Origin: M55B167 sp964406095 | GTDB taxonomy: Bacteria; Verrucomicrobiota; Kiritimatiellia; RFP12; UBA1067 | Direction: 5' to 3' | Length of the DNA: 12,810 nt | NCBI GenBank assembly: GCA_964406095.1 | Contig: CAYOQJ010000093.1 | Span: 1-12,810 of the forward strand | Notes under the pieces: generated by a model | Told to the model about the DNA's origin: nothing | The model's database searches: none | Seen by the model: only the letters and a program-made list of their open reading frames with translations | Translations under genes and position numbers: made by a program | Part shown: positions 1 to 5,765 of the stretch, one piece after another | Position numbering within the stretch: the first letter of the stretch is position 1 | Layout of the letters: each line of letters begins with the position of its first letter

Positions 1-159
1 AAGAATCGATCTGATCTCCTGCGGATCAATCCGGGCCAGCGCCAGGCGTTGCAGAGTCTCTCTGGCACTAAGGCCGGCATCGATGAGTAACGCGGTGCCT
101 CCCCCGGCCACATAAATGCAGTTTCCTTTGCTGCCGCTGGCAAGAATACAAATTTTCAT
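1..159 (-). CDS. YycJ/WalJ-like MBL-fold metallo-hydrolase (5' end only)
   Basis: Partial gene: the first 53 codons are present and the rest lies beyond the left edge. The translated start reads MKICILASGSKGNCIYV and continues to ALLIDAGLSARETLQRL. The ASGSxGNCxYV stretch followed by LLIDAGxS is the typical N-terminus of the YycJ/WalJ family of metallo-beta-lactamase-fold hydrolases, small cytoplasmic proteins linked in Firmicutes to cell-wall and DNA-repair phenotypes. The metal-binding HxHxDH motif would come after the break, so it cannot be checked. The start at 159 is supported by a GGAGG ribosome binding site about 5 bases upstream. The gene is divergent from lipA; the roughly 100-bp gap must hold both promoters, though no clear -35/-10 pair is visible. 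Confidence 0.82.
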   Translation of the reverse strand, partial: MKICILASGSKGNCIYVAGGGTALLIDAGLSARETLQRLALARIDPQEIRSIL

Positions 160-256
160 ATCGCCTCCATAATAGCAAAACCCCTTGTTCCGGACACTTA
201 AAACCTCAGCACAGAAAACACTTTGTTTGGTCGCTCCGCTTTGCTTTAATAAGTGC

Positions 257-1153
257 ATGCCCGAAACTTTAGATAGAAAACCACCTTGGATTCGCGTCAA
301 GATAGGCCACAACGAGTGTTTTCAAAGCACACGCGCCCTACTGAAGAGCCAGGGTCTGCATACCGTCTGCGAGGAGGCCTTCTGTCCCAACTTGGGCCAC
401 TGCTGGCAGTGCGGTCGGGCAACAATCATGATTCTCGGCGCTCACTGTTCACGCAACTGCCGCTTTTGCAATGTCGACCACCGGCAACCGCAGCCGCCGG
501 AAGCGGACGAGCCGCGTCGGGTAGCCGAAACCATCCGTCAAATCGGATTGCGGGAGAGCGTCATCACTTCGGTCACCCGCGACGACCTGCCCGACAACGG
601 CGCCGCTCACTGGAGTGCCACTGTCCGCTGCATTCGCGAGCTCAATCCCGAGGTGCTACTGGAAATCCTTACTCCGGATTTCCAAGGCAATCTGCCGCAG
701 CTGGATATGGTGCTGGCGGGCGGAGCCCACATCTTCAGTCATAACCTTGAAACTGTACCGCGGCTCTATCCCACCGCCCGGCCACAGGCCGATTACAGAC
801 GTTCGCTGACGGTATTGCGACATGCCGCTGAGAGGGGCCATATCGTTAAAACCTCGCTGATGCTCGGCTTGGGTGAGACACTCAACGAAATCTACGCGAC
901 CATGCGCGATGCTCGCGATGCCGGCTGCCGTATATTCTATGCCGGTCAATACCTGCAGCCCTCCCCCGCACACCTGCCGGTCAGCGGCTACTGGACACCG
1001 CAGGAGTTCGCCGCAATTGAAGAGGCGGCCTATGCAATGGGTTTTGATTTCGCCGCCTGCGCCCCGCTGGTGCGCAGCTCCTACCATGAAGAGGGGCAAG
1101 CCGAATTTGTACGAAACTTTTTAACTGCTGAAAACACGGAAGCCGCGACATGA
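257..1153 (+). CDS. lipA: Lipoyl synthase (radical SAM)
   Basis: LipA inserts two sulfurs into protein-bound octanoyl groups to make the lipoyl cofactor of 2-oxoacid dehydrogenases and the glycine cleavage system. Numbering from the ATG at 257 (298 residues, a normal length), the auxiliary-cluster motif CX4CX5C is C38, C43, C49. The radical SAM motif CX3CX2C is C64, C68, C71. The C-terminal RSSY motif, whose serine ligates the auxiliary cluster, is at 273-276. An in-frame TTG at 185 would add 24 residues unlike the family, so the ATG is preferred, although neither start has a strong ribosome binding site. An additional cysteine (C52) follows the first motif. The stop overlaps the next gene's start in ATGA, suggesting coupled translation. 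No lipB or lplA is in the window. Confidence 0.95.
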   Translation: MPETLDRKPPWIRVKIGHNECFQSTRALLKSQGLHTVCEEAFCPNLGHCWQCGRATIMILGAHCSRNCRFCNVDHRQPQPPEADEPRRVAETIRQIGLRESVITSVTRDDLPDNGAAHWSATVRCIRELNPEVLLEILTPDFQGNLPQLDMVLAGGAHIFSHNLETVPRLYPTARPQADYRRSLTVLRHAAERGHIVKTSLMLGLGETLNEIYATMRDARDAGCRIFYAGQYLQPSPAHLPVSGYWTPQEFAAIEEAAYAMGFDFAACAPLVRSSYHEEGQAEFVRNFLTAENTEAAT

Positions 1154-1644
1154 TCGATACTCTGAAAAAACATCTCAGCCATGACGCGCATCCGCTGGTG
1201 CAGTTTATCAAATACGGTGTCGTGGGCGGCATGTCAACCGCCGTTCACATGGTGGTCTTCTTTGTCTGCGGCTGGTTTCTGTTTCCCTGCCTGGGAGAGA
1301 GTGATATCTTCGTAAAACTGCTGGGACTTTCAGCACCGGAAATCGACGAAACCGTGCGCGCCACCCGGGCGGTTTACAGTAATGCCATGGCTTTTCTGGT
1401 CTCCAACACCTTTTGCTACATCCTGAACACGCTTTTCGTCTTCAAACCCGGACGGCACCACCGGGCTGTCGAGTTTATACTCTTTTTCGGTGTTTCCGGT
1501 ATCAGCATGGCCATCGGCACTGCTATCCAGACGGTTCTAATCGCACGGTTCGCCATGCAAACAACCCTGGCGTTCGTCTCCAATCTCATCAGTTCGCTAC
1601 TGATTAACTACACCATGCGTAAATTTTTTATTTTCCAGAACTGA
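1150..1644 (+). CDS. GtrA-family four-helix membrane protein
   Basis: A 164-residue integral membrane protein. Hydrophobic segments lie near residues 16-45, 78-98, 106-131 and 137-156, the four-helix layout of the GtrA/DPMS family. The opening QFIKYGVVGGMSTAVHM and closing NYTMRKFFIF match the family's conserved ends. Known relatives help move polyprenyl-linked sugars across the inner membrane for O-antigen glucosylation, teichoic acid decoration or similar envelope glycosylation. The loop between helices 1 and 2 (about 46-77) is longer than in minimal members. The start overlaps the lipA stop by four bases, so it is probably co-transcribed and translationally coupled, although the two functions have no obvious link. 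No glycosyltransferase partner is adjacent. The family call is firm; the substrate is unknown. Confidence 0.88.
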   Translation: MIDTLKKHLSHDAHPLVQFIKYGVVGGMSTAVHMVVFFVCGWFLFPCLGESDIFVKLLGLSAPEIDETVRATRAVYSNAMAFLVSNTFCYILNTLFVFKPGRHHRAVEFILFFGVSGISMAIGTAIQTVLIARFAMQTTLAFVSNLISSLLINYTMRKFFIFQN

Positions 1645-1785
1645 AGCGGGCTTGCACCTGCCTTTTCGTATGCGACATAAGTGTCCGGTTCACAGGTATA
1701 TACGGTTTCCTCCCGGACAAGCCAAACGCGCAAGCTGATTACTGTCCGGAACTGCACCAGACAACAGTATGCTGCTACCGCCAGC
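1645..1785. other. Short convergent intergenic region
   Basis: This gap lies between the converging gtrA-like and ugd genes. It contains two copies of TGTCCGG (1682-1688 and 1743-1749) and one inverted CCGGACA (1713-1719). The first copy and the inverted copy could form a 7-bp stem with a large loop. No T-tract follows, so I do not call a terminator. No convincing coding region is present. Confidence 0.4.
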
Positions 1786-3087
1786 TCAGCGACCAACACT
1801 GATATAACTAAAACCCTGCGCCCGCATCTCCGTCGGATCATAGACATTGCGTCCGTCAACGATGTTAGGTGAGCGCATCAACGCCAGCATTTCACCTTTG
1901 TCCAGTGCACGGAAGACATCCCACTCGGTCATCAGCACCAGGCAGTCAGCATCGCGCAGTGCTTCCAGCGGACGTTGAACGTACTCGACTTCAATCCCGG
2001 CCCGGCGACAGTTTGCCTCGGCCACCGGATCAAAAGCGCTGATCAACGCTCCACGTCGGCGCAACTCACCGATCATCAGCAGTGCCGGCGCGTCGCGGAT
2101 ATCATCGGTTTTGGGCTTGAACGCCAGACCCCAGACCGCAATTTTACATCCCTGTAGCTCAGCTCCCAGTAATTTTTCAATCTTTGGTATAAGTGACAGC
2201 TTCTGATCGGCATTTACCGCTTCAACCGCCTCGAGTATGCGCGCCTGACAGCCATGTTGCTTTAGGCTCTGAATCAGTGCCTGCACATCCTTGGGGAAGC
2301 AACTGCCGCCGTAGCCGACACCCGCCTGCAGAAAGCGTGATCCGATCCGCCGGTCAAGTCCCATGCCCAGTGCAACCTTCTTGATGTCCGCACCAACCGC
2401 TTCGGCCAGATGAGCCAGCTCGTTCATAAAGCTGATGCGCATGGCCAGCATCGCGTTAGCAGCGTATTTTATGAGCTCCGCGCTTTTGATATCGGTTACG
2501 ATCAGCGGACGTTCAGCACGCACCAGCGGTTGGTATAGCCTACGCATAATTTCACCGGCCCGCTCCGAAGAGGTTCCCACGACCACCCGATCAGGCACCA
2601 TGAAATCTTTGATGGCAGCCCCCTCTTTCAAAAATTCGGGATTGGAAACCACATCAAAATCCACCGATTCGCTTTGAGTGCAGCGGATGATTTCCGCAAC
2701 CATCTCCGCTGTTCCGACCGGCACCGTGCTTTTATCAACCACCACGGTGTAGTTCCGCATGTACCGTCCGATGTCAACAGCCACCGCCCGCACATAGCGT
2801 AAATCCGCCTCATGATTCTCACCCATCGGCGTGCCGACAGCGATAAATATAACCTCGCCATGCGAGATGGCCGCGGATTTGTCGGTTGTAAATTGTAACC
2901 GTCCTTCACGTGCGTTACGCACAATCAGCTCATCCAGACCTGGCTCATAAATCGGCACCTCGCCACGCTGCAGTGCCGCGATTTTGGCGCCATCCGCATC
3001 CAGACAAACCACGTTATTGCCCAGCTCCGCGAAACAGGTGCCCGCCACCAGTCCGACATAACCCGACCCTACAACCGTTATTTTCAT
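1786..3087 (-). CDS. ugd: UDP-glucose 6-dehydrogenase
   Basis: Oxidises UDP-glucose to UDP-glucuronate with two NAD+, supplying glucuronate for capsule, exopolysaccharide or LPS sugars in the cytoplasm. The 433-residue protein is full length. The N-terminal Rossmann domain opens with MKITVVGSGYVGLVAG (the GxGYVG nucleotide loop), and VGTP is near 84-87. The middle domain has KSAELIKYAANAMLA with the conserved lysine at 207. The catalytic cysteine is C263 in GVGYGGSCFPKD. The C-terminal UDP-binding domain has the WGLAFKPKTDDIRDAP signature near 319-334. A closely related UDP-sugar dehydrogenase specificity, such as UDP-ManNAc dehydrogenase, is possible but less likely from these motifs. No Shine-Dalgarno sequence is obvious. 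It is convergent with gtrA and divergent from the eboE-side genes. Confidence 0.95.
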   Translation of the reverse strand: MKITVVGSGYVGLVAGTCFAELGNNVVCLDADGAKIAALQRGEVPIYEPGLDELIVRNAREGRLQFTTDKSAAISHGEVIFIAVGTPMGENHEADLRYVRAVAVDIGRYMRNYTVVVDKSTVPVGTAEMVAEIIRCTQSESVDFDVVSNPEFLKEGAAIKDFMVPDRVVVGTSSERAGEIMRRLYQPLVRAERPLIVTDIKSAELIKYAANAMLAMRISFMNELAHLAEAVGADIKKVALGMGLDRRIGSRFLQAGVGYGGSCFPKDVQALIQSLKQHGCQARILEAVEAVNADQKLSLIPKIEKLLGAELQGCKIAVWGLAFKPKTDDIRDAPALLMIGELRRRGALISAFDPVAEANCRRAGIEVEYVQRPLEALRDADCLVLMTEWDVFRALDKGEMLALMRSPNIVDGRNVYDPTEMRAQGFSYISVGR

Positions 3088-3128
3088 AATTGACCAACCA
3101 TAATTTTGAAAACGGCAATGGATTGATT

Positions 3129-3144
3129 ACGAAGTGCACTTCGT
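3129..3144. repeat. Perfect 16-bp palindrome ACGAAGTGCACTTCGT
   Basis: The sequence is its own reverse complement with no loop. It lies about 42 bases upstream of the ugd start codon. It could be an operator for a dimeric regulator of ugd or the core of a dispersed repeat; the sequence alone does not decide. Confidence 0.6.
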
Positions 3145-3330
3145 GATTCATCTCCGTTTCTATGTTAATGTGCTTGTTTTTCCTCCGGCACCGCAGATAA
3201 CCATTTCGCGTGTGGCGAATTTTCAGCCGCACGGAATCACCTGCTTCATTGCACAAAGCCGCATCATCCGCAACGGGGTTACATTGTGGTCAAAAAGTAA
3301 CCTCTGATTCAAGCATAATAATTTTTTTAC

Positions 3331-3360
3331 TTTACTATAGACGTAATAATTTTTTATAGT
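3331..3360 (+). promoter_or_regulatory. Possible sigma-70-like promoter
   Basis: TTTACT (3331-3336) and TATAGT (3355-3360) are separated by 18 bases inside an AT-rich tract, about 60 bases before the small lipoprotein start. The match to the consensus is fair, but AT-rich DNA gives such matches by chance and the organism's promoter rules are unknown. Confidence 0.3.
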
Positions 3361-3419
3361 GTTTATGTTGCAGTTTGTGTTCATTCTTGTGTTTAGGTAT
3401 CCTAACTATAGGAGATTAC

Positions 3420-3533
3420 ATGGCTAGGTTATTTGTAATGTATCAGAGGACTCCATTAGCAAGAGTGCTTTTGTTGGCAACGGTGCTGATCTCTGTAACG
3501 AGTGGTTGCACCAGTTCAAGTTTCGTGGTTTAA
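3420..3533 (+). CDS. Very short predicted lipoprotein or leader peptide
   Basis: A 37-codon frame with a clear ribosome binding site (GGAG, 5 bases before the ATG). The peptide has basic residues at R3, R10 and R15, a hydrophobic core LLLATVLISV, then VTSGC with C30 as a candidate lipidation cysteine and only seven residues after it. The -3 position of the lipobox is threonine rather than the usual leucine, so the lipobox is relaxed. Its TAA stop is followed by AAA and then the ATG of the eboE-like gene, in the same reading frame. It may be a small entericidin-like lipoprotein, a translational leader for eboE, or the remnant N-terminus of a longer lipoprotein gene. Its base composition is more AT-rich than its neighbours. 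No family is recognised. Confidence 0.5.
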   Translation: MARLFVMYQRTPLARVLLLATVLISVTSGCTSSSFVV

Positions 3534-3536
3534 AAA

Positions 3537-4646
3537 ATGATAATTCCCTACTGTTTGAACATACATCCCGGTGAGACACTGGAGGACATTCGTAGTGCCA
3601 TCACCCATCATGCGCTCAGGGTCAAAGAGCGCATTGACCCAAGTGGACCCTATCCGCTGGGTCTGCGGTTCAGTGCCCAAAGTGTGATTGAGCTCTCCGA
3701 GGCTGACAATCTGGCTTTTTTCAAAGAGTTTCTGATATCCAATAACTGCTATACAACCGGCATTAACGGCTTTCCTTATGGCGCTTTTCACAACACCGCC
3801 GTGAAGAAGGCTGTCTACCAGCCCGACTGGGGCAGCAAAACGCGGCTCAACTACACCATGAAACTCTGTTCCATTCTAGCGGAGCTGCTACCCCCGGGAA
3901 CAGACGGCAGCGTTACCACGGTGCCGCTGGGTTACAAAACGGCTACCGATGCCGATTCAGAGTGCGTTTTTATTGAGCACATTGTAAAATGCGCCGAATT
4001 TCTGAAGATGCTCTATGAAAATACCGGCAAACGTGTGGCGTTGGCACTTGAACCGGAACCGGATTGTGTGATTGAAACCGGTTCTGAAATGATCACATGG
4101 TTCAATCGTTTCTATGATGCTGCCGAAGTCGTGCGCGACTATGTCGGCATCTGTCTTGATACGTGTCATGCCGCAGTCGAATTTGAATCGCCGCTGGAAA
4201 CCATCCACCGTCTGGAGGCAGCGCAGATAAAAATAGCGCGCGTGCAGCTCAGCTCGGCTATCTCCGCAACAATCTCACTCGAAGCACTAAAAGTTATGAG
4301 TGCCTTTATCGACCCTGTTTATCTGCATCAGACCCGCATCCGCACCGCGGACGGCAGCATTCATAAATATTCCGATCTTACCGCGGAAACTCTTGCTGAC
4401 GCAGCGCTTTACACAGGCGGCACCCTGCGCACCCATTTTCATGTGCCGCTCTTTTTCGAAGGCACGAAGCTACTGCGAACCACCCATGACGATCTTTCAG
4501 CGGATTTTTTCTCACATGTAAAAACCCGCGGTTATCCGCTGGAGATCGAAACCTACACCTTCGATGTTCTGCCCAAAGCAATCAAACCGGCTGATATTAT
4601 TGATTCCCTGGTTATGGAACACGATTGGGTGACTTCGCGGTTGTAG
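3537..4646 (+). CDS. eboE: EboE-like TIM-barrel protein
   Basis: A 369-residue protein of the EboE family, sugar-isomerase-like TIM barrels encoded in ebo/EDB clusters. In cyanobacteria these clusters are needed to move scytonemin precursors out of the cytoplasm. Family signatures include YCLNIHPGETL (5-15), GLRFSAQS (42-49), INGFPYGAFH (76-85), VYQPDW (93-98), LEPEPDC (171-177), CLDTCHAAVEFE (206-217), HFHVPLFFE (300-308) and LEIETYTFDVLP (335-346). E172/E174, D208, H211, H300/H302 and E337 are candidate metal ligands by analogy with xylose-isomerase-like barrels. No other ebo gene (the TatD-like, UbiA-like, dehydroquinate-synthase-like or phosphodiesterase members) is present here, so it is solitary. 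The ATG is 3 bases after the stop of the small frame upstream. The family call is strong; the substrate is unknown. Confidence 0.85.
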   Translation: MIIPYCLNIHPGETLEDIRSAITHHALRVKERIDPSGPYPLGLRFSAQSVIELSEADNLAFFKEFLISNNCYTTGINGFPYGAFHNTAVKKAVYQPDWGSKTRLNYTMKLCSILAELLPPGTDGSVTTVPLGYKTATDADSECVFIEHIVKCAEFLKMLYENTGKRVALALEPEPDCVIETGSEMITWFNRFYDAAEVVRDYVGICLDTCHAAVEFESPLETIHRLEAAQIKIARVQLSSAISATISLEALKVMSAFIDPVYLHQTRIRTADGSIHKYSDLTAETLADAALYTGGTLRTHFHVPLFFEGTKLLRTTHDDLSADFFSHVKTRGYPLEIETYTFDVLPKAIKPADIIDSLVMEHDWVTSRL

Positions 4647-4686
4647 AAAGTTAGATGTGGAATGTGGGGTGCAGGATATTTTGAGA

Positions 4687-5730
4687 CTACGCATAACTGA
4701 GAATCTGCACGGTTGGATCGTTCCGCATGTCAGCCAGCAAGCAGGCCAGCATGCCATCCTGCGACAGGCAGCCAACCACAACCCGCTGCGCCATATCCAG
4801 CACAAATTGGTTGCACCATGCCGCACGTGCAGCGGAAAACCCGGTGATCTTTTCGTCAAACGGCGTGATGATCAGCAAGCGACCGGCATCGATTGCCCGA
4901 CGGACATCCGGTGAAAAAAAGGGCGAATGATTATTCGCCCCTACTTCCCCAACCGGCAATCCGCGCGCCAAAACCTGAATCATCGGCGTTCCGCTTTTGA
5001 GGCACTCGCGGGATAACGCCCGTTCCATCGGCGAAAGAAACCCGGAGATCACACATCGTTCCCGGGACGTAAACAACTCGGACAACCGGTCTCGCATTTC
5101 AGCATCCAGCACACCCGCTCGCGATGCCAGAAATGCGGTTTTCGGCATGTCCAGCAATTCACGGTTGCCAATTGAAAACTGCGGCTCACCATAACGCATC
5201 ACATCCCAGTTGACCGGGTTGTCGCGGATATACGTTCGGATATTGTTAAGCGCTTTTTCATTGCGCGCAATGATTTCATAGTAATTGCGTTGCCACGGGG
5301 AGCCACCACCCAGCATTTTCGTGACACCGATTTTAAACCCGCGCACCATTGAACCCAATGTCCGCGATGTGCCATGGGGGTGTTCCCGTAGGGGCGAATG
5401 ATTATTCGCCCTTACATGCCCCGTGAGATTGGGCGTGGGTAGGGGCGAATGATTATTCGCCCTTACGATATGGATGACACCATGCACATGGTCGGGCATG
5501 ATGACCCATTCATCGATGACGGCATGTGGATAATGCGCGGGGATCTGTTGCCAACAATCGGCAGCCATGCGCCCTGCGTCATTCAGCGCCATGCGGCCAT
5601 TGACGATCGTGCCGAACAGAGGACGACGGTTCTGCGTACATATGGTGACAAAATAGAATCCCGGTTGCGTATAATCGTGCCCCTGCAAGCGTATTGATCG
5701 GCGGTGATGAATATCAGAATCATATCCCAT
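4687..5730 (-). CDS. REP-associated tyrosine transposase fused to a DprA-like domain
   Basis: Two-part, 347-residue protein. Residues 1-186 are a Y1/HUH single-strand transposase of the RAYT type. They open with HHRRSIRLQGHDYTQPGFYF, carry the HUH motif as HVH at 81-83 (MPDHVHGVIHI), and have the candidate nucleophile tyrosine in QRNYYEIIARNE (Y150/Y151). From about 188 (GNRELLDMPKTAFLASR) to the end it resembles a stand-alone DprA-like Rossmann family, with CVISGFLSPMERALS (226-240), PMIQVLARGLP (249-259), DAGRLLIITPFDEK (281-294) and CNQFVLDMAQRVVVG (306-320). RAYTs cleave and join REP hairpins as single strands. Three REP copies are translated within this gene as RANNHSPL (90-97, 107-114) and GANNHSP (264-270). 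No ribosome binding site is visible. It follows the FG-GAP gene by 35 bases and converges on eboE. The catalytic motifs look intact. Confidence 0.85.
   Translation of the reverse strand: MGYDSDIHHRRSIRLQGHDYTQPGFYFVTICTQNRRPLFGTIVNGRMALNDAGRMAADCWQQIPAHYPHAVIDEWVIMPDHVHGVIHIVRANNHSPLPTPNLTGHVRANNHSPLREHPHGTSRTLGSMVRGFKIGVTKMLGGGSPWQRNYYEIIARNEKALNNIRTYIRDNPVNWDVMRYGEPQFSIGNRELLDMPKTAFLASRAGVLDAEMRDRLSELFTSRERCVISGFLSPMERALSRECLKSGTPMIQVLARGLPVGEVGANNHSPFFSPDVRRAIDAGRLLIITPFDEKITGFSAARAAWCNQFVLDMAQRVVVGCLSQDGMLACLLADMRNDPTVQILSYA
4921..4944 (-). repeat. REP hairpin, copy 1 (inside RAYT gene)
   Basis: Eight-base arms GGGCGAAT/ATTCGCCC flank a 4-base loop. On the minus strand the hairpin is preceded by GTAG, the tetranucleotide that RAYT proteins recognise next to REP hairpins. 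Only one side carries it: the other side is an A run on the plus strand. The copy is translated as part of GANNHSP within the DprA-like domain. Confidence 0.85.
5388..5415 (+). repeat. REP hairpin, copy 2 (inside RAYT gene)
   Basis: Same core arms GGGCGAAT/ATTCGCCC and GATT loop, here preceded on the plus strand by GTAG and followed by TTAC. The pairing therefore extends to 12 bases with one G:T-type mismatch. It encodes residues 107-114 (RANNHSPL) of the transposase. Confidence 0.9.
5439..5466 (+). repeat. REP hairpin, copy 3 (inside RAYT gene)
   Basis: Identical over 28 bases to copy 2 and in the same orientation, starting 51 bases (17 codons) further on, so the reading frame is kept. It encodes residues 90-97 (RANNHSPL), just after the HUH motif. 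Confidence 0.9.
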
Positions 5731-5753
5731 ATAAAAATAATATCACCGCCGAT
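5697..5753. repeat. 12-bp inverted repeat bracketing the RAYT start codon
   Basis: ATCGGCGGTGAT (5697-5708) and ATCACCGCCGAT (5742-5753) are perfect reverse complements separated by 33 bases. The RAYT start codon (5728-5730) lies in the spacer, and the left arm overlaps codons 8-11. In RNA the arms could pair and enclose the start. It also sits just after the stop of the FG-GAP gene. Confidence 0.75.
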
Positions 5754-5765
5754 TATGTTTTTCAA

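Larger units (their letters stand above)
3088..3419. other. Divergent intergenic region, AT-rich on the right
   Basis: About 330 bases between the ugd start and the small lipoprotein gene. The left part contains a perfect 16-bp palindrome (3129-3144). The right part, roughly 3300-3420, is much more AT-rich than its surroundings and carries a direct repeat of TAATAATTTTTT (starting at 3316 and 3344). Promoters for both flanking genes probably lie here. An open minus-strand frame at 3014-3256 overlaps ugd in another frame, has no recognisable domain, and is not called as a gene. Confidence 0.5.

Noticed and set aside
185..256. TTG start giving a 24-residue longer LipA
   Set aside because: The extra residues do not resemble LipA N-termini and no ribosome binding site precedes the TTG; the ATG at 257 gives the normal family length.
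1640..1670. Rho-independent terminator after the GtrA gene
   Set aside because: The GC-rich stretch before TTTT pairs poorly, with mismatches and bulges.
190..1688. 11-bp inverted match CCGGACACTTA (190-200) and TAAGTGTCCGG (1678-1688) flanking lipA and the GtrA gene, as if transposon ends
   Set aside because: An 11-base match between two 1.5-kb-spaced places can arise by chance, there is no target duplication or transposase, and the genes are ordinary chromosomal ones.
3014..3256. Minus-strand 80-codon frame upstream of and overlapping ugd
   Set aside because: It overlaps the conserved Rossmann start of ugd in another frame, and I see no family match.
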